The notes beneath the pieces are model-generated. The model worked only from the letters and a program-made list of their open reading frames with translations, was not told the DNA's origin and made no database searches. The position numbers were made by a program, and so were the translations under genes. A DNA stretch of 64,000 nt from Adenophora triphylla var. japonica (taxonomy: Eukaryota; Streptophyta; Magnoliopsida; Asterales; Campanulaceae), in NCBI GenBank assembly GCA_022495995.1, contig JAFEMH010000986.1, positions 248,001-312,000 of the forward strand, given 5' to 3'. Position 1 is the first letter of the stretch. The number at the start of each line of letters is the position of its first letter. Of the stretch, positions 11,627-24,135 are shown piece after piece.

Positions 11627-12772
11627 GACCTGTTTCTGTATCTTTCCAGTCTAGTAAGCAACTTGAAACATCATCCTCAGTAGTCTTGAGGTTAAGATCA
11701 AGTGAGTCATCAAAAATAACATTAGCAGATTCCATAATGGTCTTAGTTTTGAGATTAAAATCTCTGTAAGCTCTACTATTAGTGGAATAGCCCATGAAAA
11801 TTGCTTTGTCACTCTTTGAATCAAACTTGGACAGATATTCTCTATCATTGAGAATGTAACAGACACATCCAAACACATGAAAATATTTCACAGTTGGCTT
11901 CTTTCCAAGGAGGATTTGGTATGGAGTGACAGAGTCTACCAATCCTTAAAAACACCCTATTGCCAATGTGACGAGCGGTGTTTAAAGCTTCGCCCAAAAC
12001 TTTTTGGACAGGTTTTTAGAACTTAACATGACCCTAGCCATTTCTTGCAAAGTTCTATTCTTTCTTTCAGCAATTCCATTTTGCTGTGGGGTGATTGGTG
12101 CAGAAAACTCATGAGTGATTCCCTTAGAATTGCAAAAATTGGTGAACATTTGATTCTCATATTCAGTGCCATGGTCACACTTAATTCTCACAGTCTTAAG
12201 GCCATAAAGGTTTCTCACCCTTTTGTACCAATTCTTGAATTCTCCAATTGTTTCTGACTTTTCCCTTAAGAACATTACCCAAGTGTACCTAGAATAATCA
12301 TCAACACACACAAAGGCATACTTTTTCCTACCAAAGCTTTCAACTTCAATAGGTCCCATTAAGTCAGTATGAATCATCTCCAAACACCTAGAAGTGGAGC
12401 ATTGTTGAACCTTTTTATGTGATGCTTTTGTTTGCTTTCCCTTTTGACATGAACCACAGACATCAGGGTTCTTGAAGTTCAGTTTAGGGAGACCTTTTAT
12501 AGCTTGAGCCTTTGAAGTTCTTTCAGAGTTCTACAGCTAGCATGCCCTAATTTTTGGTGCCACAGATTGACATCATTAGCTTTTGAGCTTAGGCAAGAAA
12601 GATTGTCACCAAATTGGTAACAATTATCAGCAGATCTAGGACCAGTAAACACACATTTATTATCCTTATCAAACACTTCACACAAGTGCTTATCAAACTT
12701 CACAAAGAGGTCATCATCACACAGTTGACTAATGCTTATTAGGTTGGCTTTCAAGTCTTCCACATGGTACAC
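11627..12772 (-). pseudogene. Integrase of copia D (broken)
   Basis: Zinc-binding N-terminus with LWHQKLGHASCRTLKELQ at about 12500-12560. Catalytic core has D in HTDLMGPIE (about 12370), D in CDHGTEYEN and E in NGIAERKNRT (about 12070), giving the D-D-E triad. The C-terminal GKKPTVKYFHVFGCVCYILN continues to 11586. Frameshifts lie around 12385-12495 and 11943-11982. Confidence 0.9.
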
Positions 12773-13229
12773 ATTGTGTAGTTTTGGGAGACCCTTAACA
12801 TCTAGGGTTCCTTTCCCAACAATCTTTCCTTAAGCACCTCCACCAAAATTTACTTTCCCTCCATTAATCACTTCATAGTCAAAAAGGACTGCTTGGTTTC
12901 CAGTCATGTGCCTAGAGCACCCACTATCAAAATACCAAGAGCCAGAGACAGTACTCTTGAGGGAAGAGTAAACAACATTGCAGGTGGTAATTGGTTTGGC
13001 CACCCACTGTTTAACAGTTTTCTTTTTGGGTTGCGAGAGGTCTCGGATTACCGGGATGTGTGTTAGGATGTGCATACATCTTCTCACACATCCGAGGCCG
13101 ATTGAAGTGACCAGATTTTTTATCAGCCTTGAGTTTGTAACAGAAGGGCCTAATGTGACCAGGAGCTAGGCAGTAATGGCAGATGTAATGCCTCTTCCTA
13201 GGTCTTTTCTCACTCAAAATGACTTTTTT
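12773..13229 (-). pseudogene. Zinc knuckle and protease of copia D
   Basis: CHYCLAPGHIRPFCYK (about 13150-13200) is a CCHC-like zinc knuckle. The aspartic protease follows with WYFDSGCSRHMTG (about 12900-12940), the copia-type DSG active site. A stop at about 12830 interrupts the domain before NVYHVEDLKANLISISQ. Confidence 0.87.
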
Positions 13230-13866
13230 TTAAAAAACTTGTTTTTTCACACTTTTTGAGGTAGAAGCCTCACATCCCTCCTTTACAAAATTATTTTCAA
13301 AACCCAAACCAATTTTGTCACGTTGACCCACAGAAAAAGCTTCTTCCATTTTCATCTTACTTTTATTTAACTTAGTAAAAGTATTTTCAGCTTTTTCACA
13401 TTCATTCTTGAATTTTTCAAGGTCAACTTCTCTTTTGGTCACAAGGACTTCAAGTCTTGAAATGGTATCTTTTTGAGCATCATTTTCCTTTGAAAGAACA
13501 GCTTTTTCATCTTTACAAGCAGCCAATTTTTCAGAAAGAGATTTATTTACCTTAACAAGTACCTCAATCTTGTCCAATCTTTTCATCCAATCTGTATGCA
13601 GCGGATATGTTGCAAAAAGTTCTTCATAGGGAATGTCCCTTTCTTCATCTTCATCATCTGAATCTCCTTTTACAGAGAAACATTTCAGCAACAGTTCAGA
13701 TGTGACACCAGATGTGTTCACAACTGAGACCACATCCAAGGAATTTTCAGGAGCATCTTCTTCTATATCTGCAAAAAAGGCATTAAACACAGAATGGCAG
13801 TTTATGACAGACATGTTAGCCACTTCTTCTTCATCATCCTCACTGTCACTAAGGGTAGAAGTTAAG
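13230..13866 (-). pseudogene. C-terminal gag of copia D
   Basis: About 197 codons from 13823 down to 13230, plus upstream acidic residues to the element B junction. Acidic (SDDEDEERDIPYEELFATYPL) then a heptad-rich coiled coil (about 13380-13600). The reading is cut on its 5' side by element B; the TSD TTAAG at 13862-13866 marks the break, and the N-terminal half resumes at 22289. Confidence 0.85.
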
Positions 13867-15417
13867 TGATAAGTGACTATTATATAGTCAATTATCCTAG
13901 TTTTTATATACTTTTACACAATTAAATCATCACTTTTCATTTAGTTTTTAGTATTTTTTACTTACTTTTGTTATTTTATTAGATTTTACGTTTTTGGTAT
14001 GTTTTATACATTTTAGACAGGTTTTAGGGTCATTTTATATATACAAAGAATACATGGACATTTTTGGTCCAAAAGATGAAGGGACACCAAGCAAATAAGC
14101 ACTCCAAGGCGAAAAACCGGTCGGACGGCCGTGCGGCAAAACCCGGGGAGCGGCGGGTGCAACTTAGGCCATGGCCGGCCATCTTGGCCCATGGAGTGGC
14201 CGAGCATTGAAGTGACCTGGCCGTGCTAACCTTGGAGCGGCCGTGCAGCTATATCTGGAGCGGCCGTGCAAGTCTTCAAATTCAAATCCAAATCTGGCGC
14301 CAAAGAGGACACGGCCGTGCAAAATCCTTGACACGGCCGTGCAAGTCGTGACTGCAGATGAAAAGGCACCTTTTGATGGCACCCAATTGAAGAGTCTCCT
14401 TCCATTTATAAATAGGACCCTTGTAATCAGTCTTAGATACGAATTATTAGAGAGAAACTACTGATATTAGATAGATAGAAAGTACAACACTTGTGATAAC
14501 AATTTTCCAAAGGAATTTGAAGATCAAAGTCATTGTTCTTGGAGTTACTTTGAAGGAAATAAAAGTGAAGCTTTATTCTCAGCAATTGTCTTCTACTTCC
14601 ATAAGTATTACTTACTCAACTTTTATTATTGCTTATACATTTAATGGCTTGTGAGTAATCCCCCATATTCTTGGGGTTGGAAACTCAAAAGCATGCTTAT
14701 TCATCATCTAAAAATGTTTAGTCTTGTCTTCTTTCTTCATCTAAAACAATCTCTTTATATCATTCTCTAAATGCCTTACTTATTGGCGATATCCAATTTG
14801 TATGATTCGATCAATTGAGAGAAGTACCTAGCGGAGAATCTCGATTGACGGAACCATATAAAGAAACTAGGTTTATTGATCACGAGAGTAGTTCAATGGC
14901 CTAGGGATGTTCCTTTAACGGAAAGTATGTTGACTTCCGTCCTTAATGGATTCTTACTAATTATGGTCAGCTAGAGATAAGCCGGAATGCCCGTTTGTGA
15001 CAGGGCGGGGGCAAACATAAACGGATTTCTCAAACAGTTAGGACATAATTAGTGAAGAATACAAACGCTATTGTCCTAGCCCGAAATAGCGTAGGCCTAA
15101 CATACCATCCTTGCTTTTTATGAAAACCTTTTATTTAAGACAATGACAATTTGATGAATAAGAATTTGCGTATGATTTCCAATCCCAAGAATGCTTCGTT
15201 TTATAAGATTTCAATTAAAAGTATTATCTGTTTATGCTCTCTCTATTATTCTAAAAACAAGTTTTATCTACCCCCAATCTTTTCTATATTTTCTAAAGAC
15301 AAAAATATCCCTTAAGTAAACCCTGTCTCGTGGGATCGACTCGTACTTGCACCCGCTATATTACAATAGCCCGTGCGCTTGCGGATATAAAATAAATCGT
15401 TAGGTTTCGACCGAACA
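13867..15417 (+). repeat. 5' LTR of element B
   Basis: 1551 bp, TGATAAGTGAC...CGAACA. GGCCG array at about 14127-14339, including the 22-bp pair at 14313 and 14335 with CCTTGAC between; TATA box TTTATAAATAGG at about 14404-14415. Confidence 0.95.
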
Positions 15418-15423
15418 AGTTTT

Positions 15424-15441
15424 TGGCGCCGTTGCCGGGGA
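15424..15441 (+). other. Primer binding site for tRNA-Asp, element B
   Basis: TGGCGCCGTTGCCGGGGA, identical to that of element A. Confidence 0.93.
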
Positions 15442-15567
15442 TAACGGTTTACTTTTTTATTTTTGTCTTTACTACAAATTTTTAGTTTTAATTTTGTTTT
15501 TACTATTTTGCTTTCTGTCCTATAATCGCTACGTTTAATTTTTCTTCAAGTATTTTTCTTGTAGTTT

Positions 15568-16882
15568 ATGAAACGGTCTCGGACATTTGTTGACAACTTT
15601 GATCCGAACCCGAAAGAAGCTTTCACGAAAGGTTAAGAAGATTTAGAGAAACTTTGGATAAACACATGGACGGAGAACCGCAAACACCTGCTAGGACCCT
15701 ACGGGACTTTGTTAACCCAAGTACCCAGGGAACTAGATCCCCTATTGTTGTGCCGAATGCCGGAGCGGCAAACTTCGAGATAAAGCCGCAATTATTGCAC
15801 ATGGTTATGAATAACCAATACAGCGGCATGCCTTCAAGATCCCCATCTACACATCCAAACATTTCTTGAATATTTTGATACTACACGTATTCAAGGTGTT
15901 ACGGTGGAAGCAATCCGGATGCGCATTTTTCCATTTTCACTCAAGGATAAGGCGAAACAATGGTTGAATTCGGTCCCCGTAATTCATTAACAACATGGGA
16001 CCAAATTCAAGAAGCATTCCTTGAGTCGATTTTTCCCACCAAGCAAGACTGCGCCGGATACGAACAAAGATCACTAACTTCTGTCAAACAGATAGTGAGA
16101 CTTTGTATGACGCATGGGAACGGTTCAAGGAACTTCTCAGAATGTGCCCCCACCACGGGCTTGAAAAGTGGTTGATTGTTCACACCTTCTACAACGGTCT
16201 CATTTTCAAAACAAGAGAGACCATTGATGCCGCTGCAGGAGGAGCATTGATGAACAAAGGAGTCGATGAGGCATACGACCTTATCGAAAACATTGCATTG
16301 AACCATTACCAATGGTCAAGCGAGAGGGAGCAAGAACAAGGTACGCCCGGTAAATATAATGTTGATGCAGTTACTCTTCTCTCCTCTAAAGTTGACATGC
16401 TTTTGAAAAAGTTTGAAAATCTTAATGTCAATCCCATTGCTAGTGTAAATGTGTTATGCGAACTATGTGGGTCTAACTCACATAGTACGGATAACTGTGA
16501 GTTACATGACGTTACTTCTAACGATCAAGTGAACTTCGTTAATTCTTTTGGGCAAAAAGGGGGGATGTATTCTAATACATACAATCCCGAGTGGAGGAAT
16601 CACCCCAATTTTTCCTACAAGAATAACAACGTTCTTAACCCGCAATCATCTACACAACCTCCGGGATTTGCACCTAAGAATTTCAACAACAATGCAAGTA
16701 CCTTCCCCCCTAAATCTAAATTAGATCTTATAATGGATTTTGTAGTGGAAAATAAAAATTCCCAAGAAAAGATCAATAATGAATTTAGGGAATGTTTTAA
16801 ATTGCTAAATGCTAGGTTTGATAACTTGGCGTCGCATAATAAGATGCTAGAAACCCAACAAGCTCAACAGCTACCCCATTGA
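15568..16882 (+). pseudogene. gag: gag of element B (frameshifted)
   Basis: Homologue of gag A. The ATG at 15568 starts MKRSRTFVDNFDP, but indels at about 15607, 15835 and 15975-16050 shift the frame. The longest intact piece is 16103-16882: MYDAWERFKELLRMCPHHGL, the knuckle-like CELCGSNSHSTDNC (about 16460-16500) and the C-terminal LETQQAQQLPH. The A and B frames break at different places, showing independent decay of two copies of the same coding sequence. Confidence 0.9.
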
Positions 16883-18088
16883 ATAGACCACAAGGGAGTC
16901 TTCCCGGTCAACCTCAAAGGCCAAATGAGCAAGTTAATGTAGTAAAAACTAGGGATGAGCAAGAAAAAGAAAAATGAATGCCCTAGAAATAATCATAGTC
17001 CAATCCTCCGATGATTGAGACTAGTGTGGGGACAGAATCCCCTAGAGAAAAAGGCAAGGATTATGATGAATTCCTTGATAACTTGGATGCCATTAATGTT
17101 AACATTCCTTATTTTAGAAAAGATGAAGATATGCCTTTAGCCGTTAAACCTTTGAAAAAATTAATTTTTGAAAAAGAAAGGCTCGAAGAAAATGAGAATG
17201 TTATGTTAGCGGAGGAGAGGTGAGCGCCGTTTTGCAAAATAAAGACCCTCCAAAATTAAAGGATCCGGGTACATTCACCATTCCTTGTTGTGTTGGCGAA
17301 TAAACATAGATAACGCTGTCACTTGACTTAGGAGCAAGCGTTAGTATAATGCCATTATCGGTTAGCGAGAAGCTTGGTATAGGGGAACTTCGGACCCACA
17401 ACCATAACTCTCCAATTGGCGGGCAGATCCGTTGATACCCCGTTGGTATTATGGAAAATTTGCCTTGTCGAGTAGGGAACTTAATCATCCCCGTCGACTT
17501 TGTTATCTTGGATATGGCGGAAGACCATTATATTCCCGTCATTTTAGGAAGGCCATTTCTTGCCACATCGCGGGGCAATCATAGATGTGAAAATGGCATA
17601 TTTTCCCTAAATATAGGGAAAGAAAGGGTCGAGTTTAGTATGCATAGGCCGGTTCTCGAAGATCCCTATCTAGAGGCCTATACTCCTAGTGAAGAAGATT
17701 GGACCCCAATTGAAGAGACCTACACCCCTAGCGAAGAAAATTGGATTCCTAGTGAAGAAGATTTAATGGGTGAGGAAACAAAATCAAAGGAAGAAATAAA
17801 AAATGATCTCGTAAATATTGAACCTTTGATTTGCAATGATGTTTTAGATATTTACGCATTCCTAAGGCTAACAATGCGGTAAAAATCAAAAAGAACAAAG
17901 ACGGAGGCCACTTCGAGTTTCCGAAAGTGCAAAGACTATAGGTCACTTGTTCTACCCAAGAAGCCTGGATGGAAGAAATGTCTACCGCAAAAGATTCTTA
18001 TTACCGGAAGGATTGCAATGGCAGTTGTCAATGACAAAAGGCCAACCAAGTATCATGCATCTCCTACTACCGGGAAGGGGTCAAGCTA
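16883..18088 (+). pseudogene. Protease region of element B, no pol downstream
   Basis: Linker with DYDEFLDNLDAINVNIPYFRK (17059-17120), then the protease. An extra base near 17321 breaks the frame at the active-site DLGAS, and others follow near 17390, 17430 and 17570. 17451-17882 preserves ENLPCRVGNLIIPVDFVILD, ILGRPFLAT and the repeated acidic PSEE units. The tail leads into the pre-ORF spacer exactly as in element A, with no pol. Confidence 0.88.
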
Positions 18089-18235
18089 AGGACCTAAAAC
18101 AAGCATCATCGGGATGGTACCGATGGATTATTTTTATTTTATTTTTATTTTATTTTATTTTAGTTTTTATCATATTTGTTTGTGCTAACTTTGTTTTATA
18201 GGAAAAAGACTTTAAAAATGGTGAAGGTTGGTTCG

Positions 18236-18345
18236 CACGGCCGTGCAGCCTCTTCTTGCGGCCGTGCAGTTCATATCGAGTTGGAACGTGTTGACTCAGT
18301 AAAAGGACACTCTGGCCGTGCAAATTCCTTGACACGGCCGTGCAA
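18236..18345 (+). promoter_or_regulatory. Internal GGCCG array of element B
   Basis: Cores include 18314 and 18336 (22 bp apart) with TTCCTTGACAC between them, matching the LTR module and the internal array of element A. A pyrimidine-rich leader and the ATG at 18757 follow. Confidence 0.55.
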
Positions 18346-18756
18346 GACGCCCTGAGGAGTTGCGTCGTTCCAATTAAAAGACGCAGCCTTTTCCCTTCCT
18401 CCCTCATTTACTTCATCTTCAACCTTTCTCCCTCAAAACCTCCACCCCATTTACTTTAAATACCCCCTCCTACACCATTTTACTCACAATTCAACCCTCA
18501 ATCCTCCTAAATTCCTCCAGTAAATCCTCCTCCACCACCAAAATCAGTCAAAAACCCTCCTAAATCCCCAATTCCGAAAATACCAAAACCCTTCACCCAT
18601 TTCATAAAATTCAAAGGGATTGCTCAAGATTAAGGTTAAAGAGGAAGCTCTTGGACATTTCAGAGGCTATTCATCAAGATTACAAGCTTTTCAAACTCGG
18701 GTAATCTACTTTCTTCTTCCTTTAGCTAAGTTTTTGAGTTATTTCAAAATTTTCAA

Positions 18757-19399
18757 TGGAGAGAGGGAAAGGAAAGGGAAAGGTCGTTGAAAGAGGTTCG
18801 AAAAGGTCCCGAAAGGAACCATCTCCTACCCTAATCCGAACCCAACACTCAATGATTTGGGTATTGAGTTTAGGAGCCTTCCGGAAGTGGCTAGATTCAC
18901 CGCCCTTCGTCAAAAGAGAATTAGACCAACCAATTCCGACGATGTTCCCGCCCTTAAAGTCCTAGATATCTACAAAAATGTAAGAAAGTTTCACTTGGGA
19001 TTTGGTTGTGGTGGTTTTCTTGAGTTGAATGCAAAAACTTATGAGAGAATCACTTTGGAATTCTTGTGCACTATGAGGAAGGAATTTACAACAGAAATTT
19101 GTGGAAGTACCGGGGAGGGCCAATCAAGCCAAGCGAACCAAGGGGAGGAAGAAGAAGAAGAAGGAGAGCAACATCAACCCCACCATCCATTGCCACCGGA
19201 TTTCAATGATAGGTTTGATCGAATCGAACTTCAAAATAATCAAATGATGAATCGGTTCGACGCCTTCAACAATGAATTTCATTATTTCCGGAATGATATA
19301 CAAAATCGTGTGGGAACGATTCAAAGGCAAGTGAACTCCATCTACAACTATGGAGTCAACCATTGGGATGACTTTCCTCAGCCGCCTACCTACCCGTGA
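18757..19399 (+). pseudogene. env-position ORF of element B, internally deleted
   Basis: Same protein as the 4668-5932 ORF of A. N-terminus MERGKGKGKVVERGSKRSRK, one frameshift near 18838, then 18857-19399 with IYKNVRKFHLGFGCGGFLEL and TYERITLEFLCTM. The sequence jumps from this N-terminal domain (..EICGSTG) straight to the Glu-rich C-terminus; roughly 200 residues present in A are missing. It ends IYNYGVNHWDDFPQPPTYP. Function unknown. Confidence 0.75.
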
Positions 19400-20747
19400 T
19401 CCATTTTAGTAAGTTTTTCTCGTTACTCCCCCTAGATTTAGCATTGTTCCTTGAAACATTGAGGACAATGTTCATTTCAAGTGTGGGGGGGTAAATCTAT
19501 CCTTTTATTTTTTTTGCTTTATTTTCGCTTTCTAGTTTTTTAAATTTTACTTGCTTTCTAGGATAGATTTAATCGCTTTCTAGTATAATTTTCTTTTTTT
19601 TATGCATGTATAATAGTATATAAAAAAAAAAAAAAAATCCCTATGATGATCAAAAATCATTATCATTATGCTTGCCATTTGCCCTAGTATAAATGCCTAT
19701 TTATCTTTCCTCTCATATTTTCTATAAACTTAGAAATTTATAAAAAGGAAAAATATAAAGGATATTTTTAGGAAATAATTGAAAGCCTCATAAGTTAGTA
19801 TAGCACAATATAGAATCTCATCAAGGAAAATGCATTTGATTAGAAGGATTTCTCTTATGCTTGGTTATTTATGCAAATTTTGAATATATTCCTTTAAGAT
19901 TGTACATTCTTTATCTTTATTAGATATTTATTCCCTTTTAGAAGCACCTTTTTGTTTGCATCTCTTGAATCACACCCTTTCATAAATTCCATCCTTCCAT
20001 TTTCAAATCAAGTCAAAGTAAAACACTTCTATCTTATTAATAAAAGAGTGACAATTGTCACCAAGCCTTAAAAGCAAAAGAAACCTATTATCTCCTAAGT
20101 AACTCGGGGCACGGCGTTCGGCCGCGACGATGCTTCCTTGCCAAAACGGAAATAATATCCAAAAGTATTCTTGATCTAAGTATTAGGAACATGGGGCTCG
20201 CGACCACAATGTCTCCTACTTGAAAGGATCAAGAATAACTTAGGTCTTTTGCAAAAATATAACACGTACAAAAATAAGATAAATTTGTTTGACTTTGACG
20301 AGATTTTTCCACTACCATCATCCATTCTTCACCCTTGTGATTCAAGAATGTAATACAATTCTTCGGAACTTCTAAATTGTGAATAAATATTCATACCTTC
20401 TCTTGTACGTCTTAAAGAAATAAAATTCATCTTTTTTAAAAAAAAATCACTCTAAAAAGTGATAGCCTTTTCTACCAAGAAGATTCTTCCTTCTAGCATG
20501 CTTTACTTGGTCAAAATTCTATATATGCTATACTAGGTTATTGTCTTGCATTTTATCTCTTTAAAATATCCCTAAAATATTTCTTCCTAAAATAAATTTT
20601 TAAAGGTATTCAAAATATGATTAGATAGATAAAGGCATTATCTACAAGGCATTTAAGGGCTTGCTACTTTATTTCTGAGGGATCAATCGTGTTTTTCTCC
20701 CTCTCCGTATTTCATTCTAAGTTTGCTTGGGGACAAGCAAAGGCTTA
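19400..20747 (+). other. 3' non-coding region of element B
   Basis: No ORF supported. Co-linear with 5933-7572 of element A without the Stowaway MITE. Confidence 0.7.
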
Positions 20748-20761
20748 AGTGTGGGGGAGTT
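20748..20761 (+). other. Polypurine tract, element B
   Basis: AGTGTGGGGGAGTT immediately before the 3' LTR. Confidence 0.88.
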
Positions 20762-22288
20762 TGATAAGTGACTATTATATAGTCAATTATCCTAGTTTTT
20801 ATATACTTTTACACAATTAAATCATCACTTTTCATTTAGTTTTTAGTATTTTTTACTTACTTTTGTTATTTTATTAGATTTTACGTTTTTGGTATGTTTT
20901 ATACATTTTAGACAGGTTTTAGGGTCATTTTATATATACAAAGGATACATGGACATTTTTGGTCCAAAAAGATGAAGGGACACCAAGCAAATAAGCACTC
21001 CAAGCTGAAAACCAGTCGGAGCGGCCGTGCAGCAAAACCAGGAGCGGCCGTGCAACTTAGGCCATGGCCGGCCATCTTGGCCCATGGAGTGGCCGAGCAT
21101 TGAAGTGACCTGGCCGTGCTAACCTTGGAGCGGCCGTGCAAGTCTTCAAATTCAAATCCAAATCTGGCGCCAAAGAGGACACGGCCGTGCAAAATCCTTG
21201 ACACGGCCGTGCAAGTCGTGACTGCAGATGAAAAGGCACCTTTTGATGGCACCCAATTGAAGAGTCTCCTTCCATTTATAAATAGGACCCTTGTAATCAG
21301 TCTTAGATACGAATTATTAGAGAGAAACTACTGATATTAGATAGATAGAAAGTACAACACTTGTGATAACAATTTTCCAAAGGAATTTGAAGATCAAAGT
21401 CATTGTTCTTGGAGTTACTTTGAAGGAAATAAAAGTGAAGCTTTATTCTCAGCAATTGTCTTCTACTTCCATAAGTATTACTTACTCAACTTTTATTATT
21501 GCTTATACATTTAATGGCTTGTGAGTAATCCCCCATATTCTTGGGGTTGGAAACTCAAAAGCATGCTTATTCATCATCTAAAAATGTTTAGTCTTGTCTT
21601 CTTTCTTCATCTAAAACAATCTCTTTATATCATTCTCTAAATGCCTTACTTATTGGCGATATCCAATTTGTATGATTCAGTCAATTGAGAGAAGTACCTA
21701 GCGGAGAATCTCGATTGACGGAACCATATAAAGAAACTAGGTTTATTGATCACGAGAGTAGTTCAATGGCCTAGGGATGTTCCTTTAATGGAAAGTATGT
21801 TGACTTCCGTCCTTAATGGATTCTTACTAATTATGGTCAGCTAGAGATAAGCCGGAATGCCCGTTTGTGACAGGGCGGGGGCAAACATAAACGGATTTCT
21901 CAAACAGTTAGGACATAATTAGTGAAGAATACAAACGCTATTGTCCTAGCCCGAAATAGCGTAGGCCTAACATACCATCCTTGCTTTTTATGAAAACCTT
22001 TTATTTAAGACAATGACAATTTGATGAATAAGAATTTGCGTATGATTTCCAATCCCAAGAATGCTTCGTTTTATAAGATTTCAATTAAAAGTATTTTCTG
22101 TTTATGCTCTCTCTATTATTCTAAAAACAAGTTTTATCTACCCCCAATCTTTTCTATATTTTCTAAAGACAAAAATATCCCTTAAGTAAACCCTGTCTCT
22201 GTGGGATCGACTCGTACTTGCACCCGCTATATTACAATAGCCCGTGCGCTTGCGGATATAAAATAAACCGTTAGGTTTCGACCGAACA
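20762..22288 (+). repeat. 3' LTR of element B
   Basis: 1527 bp, TGATAAGTGAC...CGAACA. GGCCG cores at 21023, 21046, 21112, 21132, 21183 and 21205 (spacings 23, 20 and 22 within clusters). Confidence 0.95.
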
Positions 22289-23291
22289 TTAAGCTCATTC
22301 CTTTCTTTTTAAGTGTGTTAGCACACTCATTGGCATAATGACCAAAGCCACGACATGCCCTACATTGGACAGATTCAGATGATTTGTTTTCAAAGCTTGG
22401 TTTCTTGAATCCAGTGTCAGTGCTAGGTTTTGATTTTTTAGGAGGACTGAGAGTAGGTTTGTTAGGAAATTTACTTATCCTTCTATTTTTCAGTATTGAA
22501 CTGAACTTCTTTGAGATAAGAGCTGCATCCTCTTCTTCTAGATTAGACTTGTCAATTTCAGAGGATAATTTCACAAGCTCTTTTGGAAGTGCAGCAACAC
22601 TTTTGAGAGCAAGACTGTGTGTTTTGTTCTTTTTCTGAGCCTCAAGGTTAAGCTCAAACACAGTCAAGATTCCTATGATTGTGTCAAGACCTACAGTGTT
22701 TGTGTCTTTTGTTTCCTCAATCACAGCTACTTTTATGTTAAACCTCTCAGGTAAGGTCCTTAAAATCTTACTTACAAGTCTTGCATTGGAGATAGATTCT
22801 CCTAGACTTGTGTATTCATTTGAAATCTCATGAATCTTAGCAGCATATGACACAATGTCCTCAGTTTCTTCCATTCGAAGTAACTCAAACCTATCCATTA
22901 AAATTCTAAGCCTGGTAGCCTTCACACTTGGTGCTCCCTCACATTGAGTTTGCAAAATATCCCAAGCAGTTTTGGCTATACTCTCATTAGTTATAAGCTT
23001 GTACATATTCCCGTAAACATGGCCGGAAATAGCACCCATAGCTTTTGAATTATAATTTGCAGCTTGTATTTCATCAAGAGTCCATTGATCTTCAGTTTTT
23101 CTTTCGAAAATAGACTCACCAACACCAAAAGGTGGCTTTTTCTCCACAGTAGGAGGTTGCCATGCAACAAGAATACACATCCAAGCCCTTTCATCAATAC
23201 TTTTGATGTAATTTCGCATCTTAGACTTCCAAAGAGAATAATTGGTGCCATCCAAGACATGAGGCCTGTTTTGGTGATTTTGGCATTCCAT
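22289..23291 (-). pseudogene. gag: N-terminal gag of copia D
   Basis: Start chosen at the ATG ending at 23291 (MECQNHQNRPHVLDGTNYSL), 47 bp after the primer site; the longer open frame upstream runs through the primer site and LTR. Copia gag features: TNYSLWKSKM, TAWDILQTQCEG, RFELLRMEETEDI and a CCHC knuckle CRACRGFGHYANEC (about 22324-22365). Translation then runs into element B at 22288, so the protein is truncated by the insertion. The downstream half is at 13230-13866. Confidence 0.9.
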
Positions 23292-23337
23292 AATGACTAC
23301 ACTTTCTGGATCAACACTCAGTAATATATCGAGAGTT

Positions 23338-23350
23338 GGCTCTGATACCA
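23338..23350 (-). other. Primer binding site for tRNA-iMet, copia D
   Basis: Minus strand TGGTATCAGAGCC, two bases inside the LTR end. Confidence 0.92.
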
Positions 23351-23352
23351 AT

Positions 23353-24135
23353 TGAAAGTTTCGTGTAGCTAGGAAACTTTGATCACCCAACAGACAACGG
23401 ATGTGAGTACAGATGTGTCTCACAACTGTCCACACATCCACAGATAATGCAGCGGAATAAAATAATTAAAGCCAAATTAAATGCAATAACTCAAGAATTA
23501 TTTACGCTTACTGATCAATGTGATCAGCAAACTAGGCTTACGCCCAAAAACTTTTCACTATAAAAACTTTTGTTGCTTACAGAAACAAATAAGTGAAAAA
23601 CTAAAATATGAAAATACTAAACGAGTTTTAATCACCTTCTACGACAAGAACAACTCCCCTTTCCCAAGTAGGATCTATTCTAGTCAGAAGTAAAACAAGA
23701 GAACTCTATGAAAACCTATATGTGAGTTACGGATGTAAGGCACAACCTTCACTCACAACCTAAAATCAACAATGTCGAATACAATGAAGAATGAGTAATT
23801 TTCTCTCTAAAATTCCGTAACTTCTCTTGTGCTGAATGCCTTGTATTTATAGTGCACCATGGAGAATATCTTCATGCAATCGACCTCTTCCTTTGTGAGA
23901 TCTCTTTTCCTATATGAAAACATAAAACAAACTCACAAGGAAATCAAATATTAGTAGGTTAGTCCTAATATAAAACTATGTACATAAATAAAAGATATTT
24001 ACTATATTTACAATTCCTAGTCAAAGTAGGAAACTTATAAATCTACCATGAAAGTCCCAAAATCTTCTTACCATAATAGAAGTCTTTTTTAAATAAGGAA
24101 ACAAGTATTTGTTCCCTAAAAAGCTCACGCTTTCA
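23353..24135 (-). repeat. 5' LTR of copia D
   Basis: 783 bp. Plus-strand ends TGAAAG...CTTTCA form the short inverted repeat typical of LTRs. It lies about 270 bp upstream of the dehydrin I coding region, so D truncated or displaced that promoter. The flank GTCAC (24136-24140) would be one target duplication; the partner is out of view. Confidence 0.85.

Larger units (their letters stand above)
13867..22288 (+). mobile_element. Non-autonomous Ty3/gypsy element B (same family as A), full length
   Basis: Complete element with both LTRs, flanked by a perfect 5-bp target duplication TTAAG (13862-13866 and 22289-22293). Structure: LTR, tRNA-Asp primer site, gag, protease, internal GGCCG array, env-position ORF, 3' non-coding region, polypurine tract, LTR. 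No RT, RNase H or integrase. Inserted sense-opposite into gag of copia D. The two LTRs are nearly identical apart from a disturbed patch around 14113-14160 and one missing array unit in the 3' LTR. Confidence 0.95.
9147..24135 (-). mobile_element. Ty1/copia element D, interrupted by element B
   Basis: Read on the minus strand: 5' LTR (24135-23353), tRNA-iMet primer site, gag N-terminus, [element B], gag C-terminus, zinc knuckle, protease, integrase, reverse transcriptase and RNase H. Gene order PR-INT-RT-RH defines Ty1/copia. Long gag with a coiled-coil extension suggests the SIRE/Maximus group, but this is tentative. Coding is broken by several stops and frameshifts. Its 3' LTR is not in the window: element A occupies the place from 9146 leftwards. 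Confidence 0.9.
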
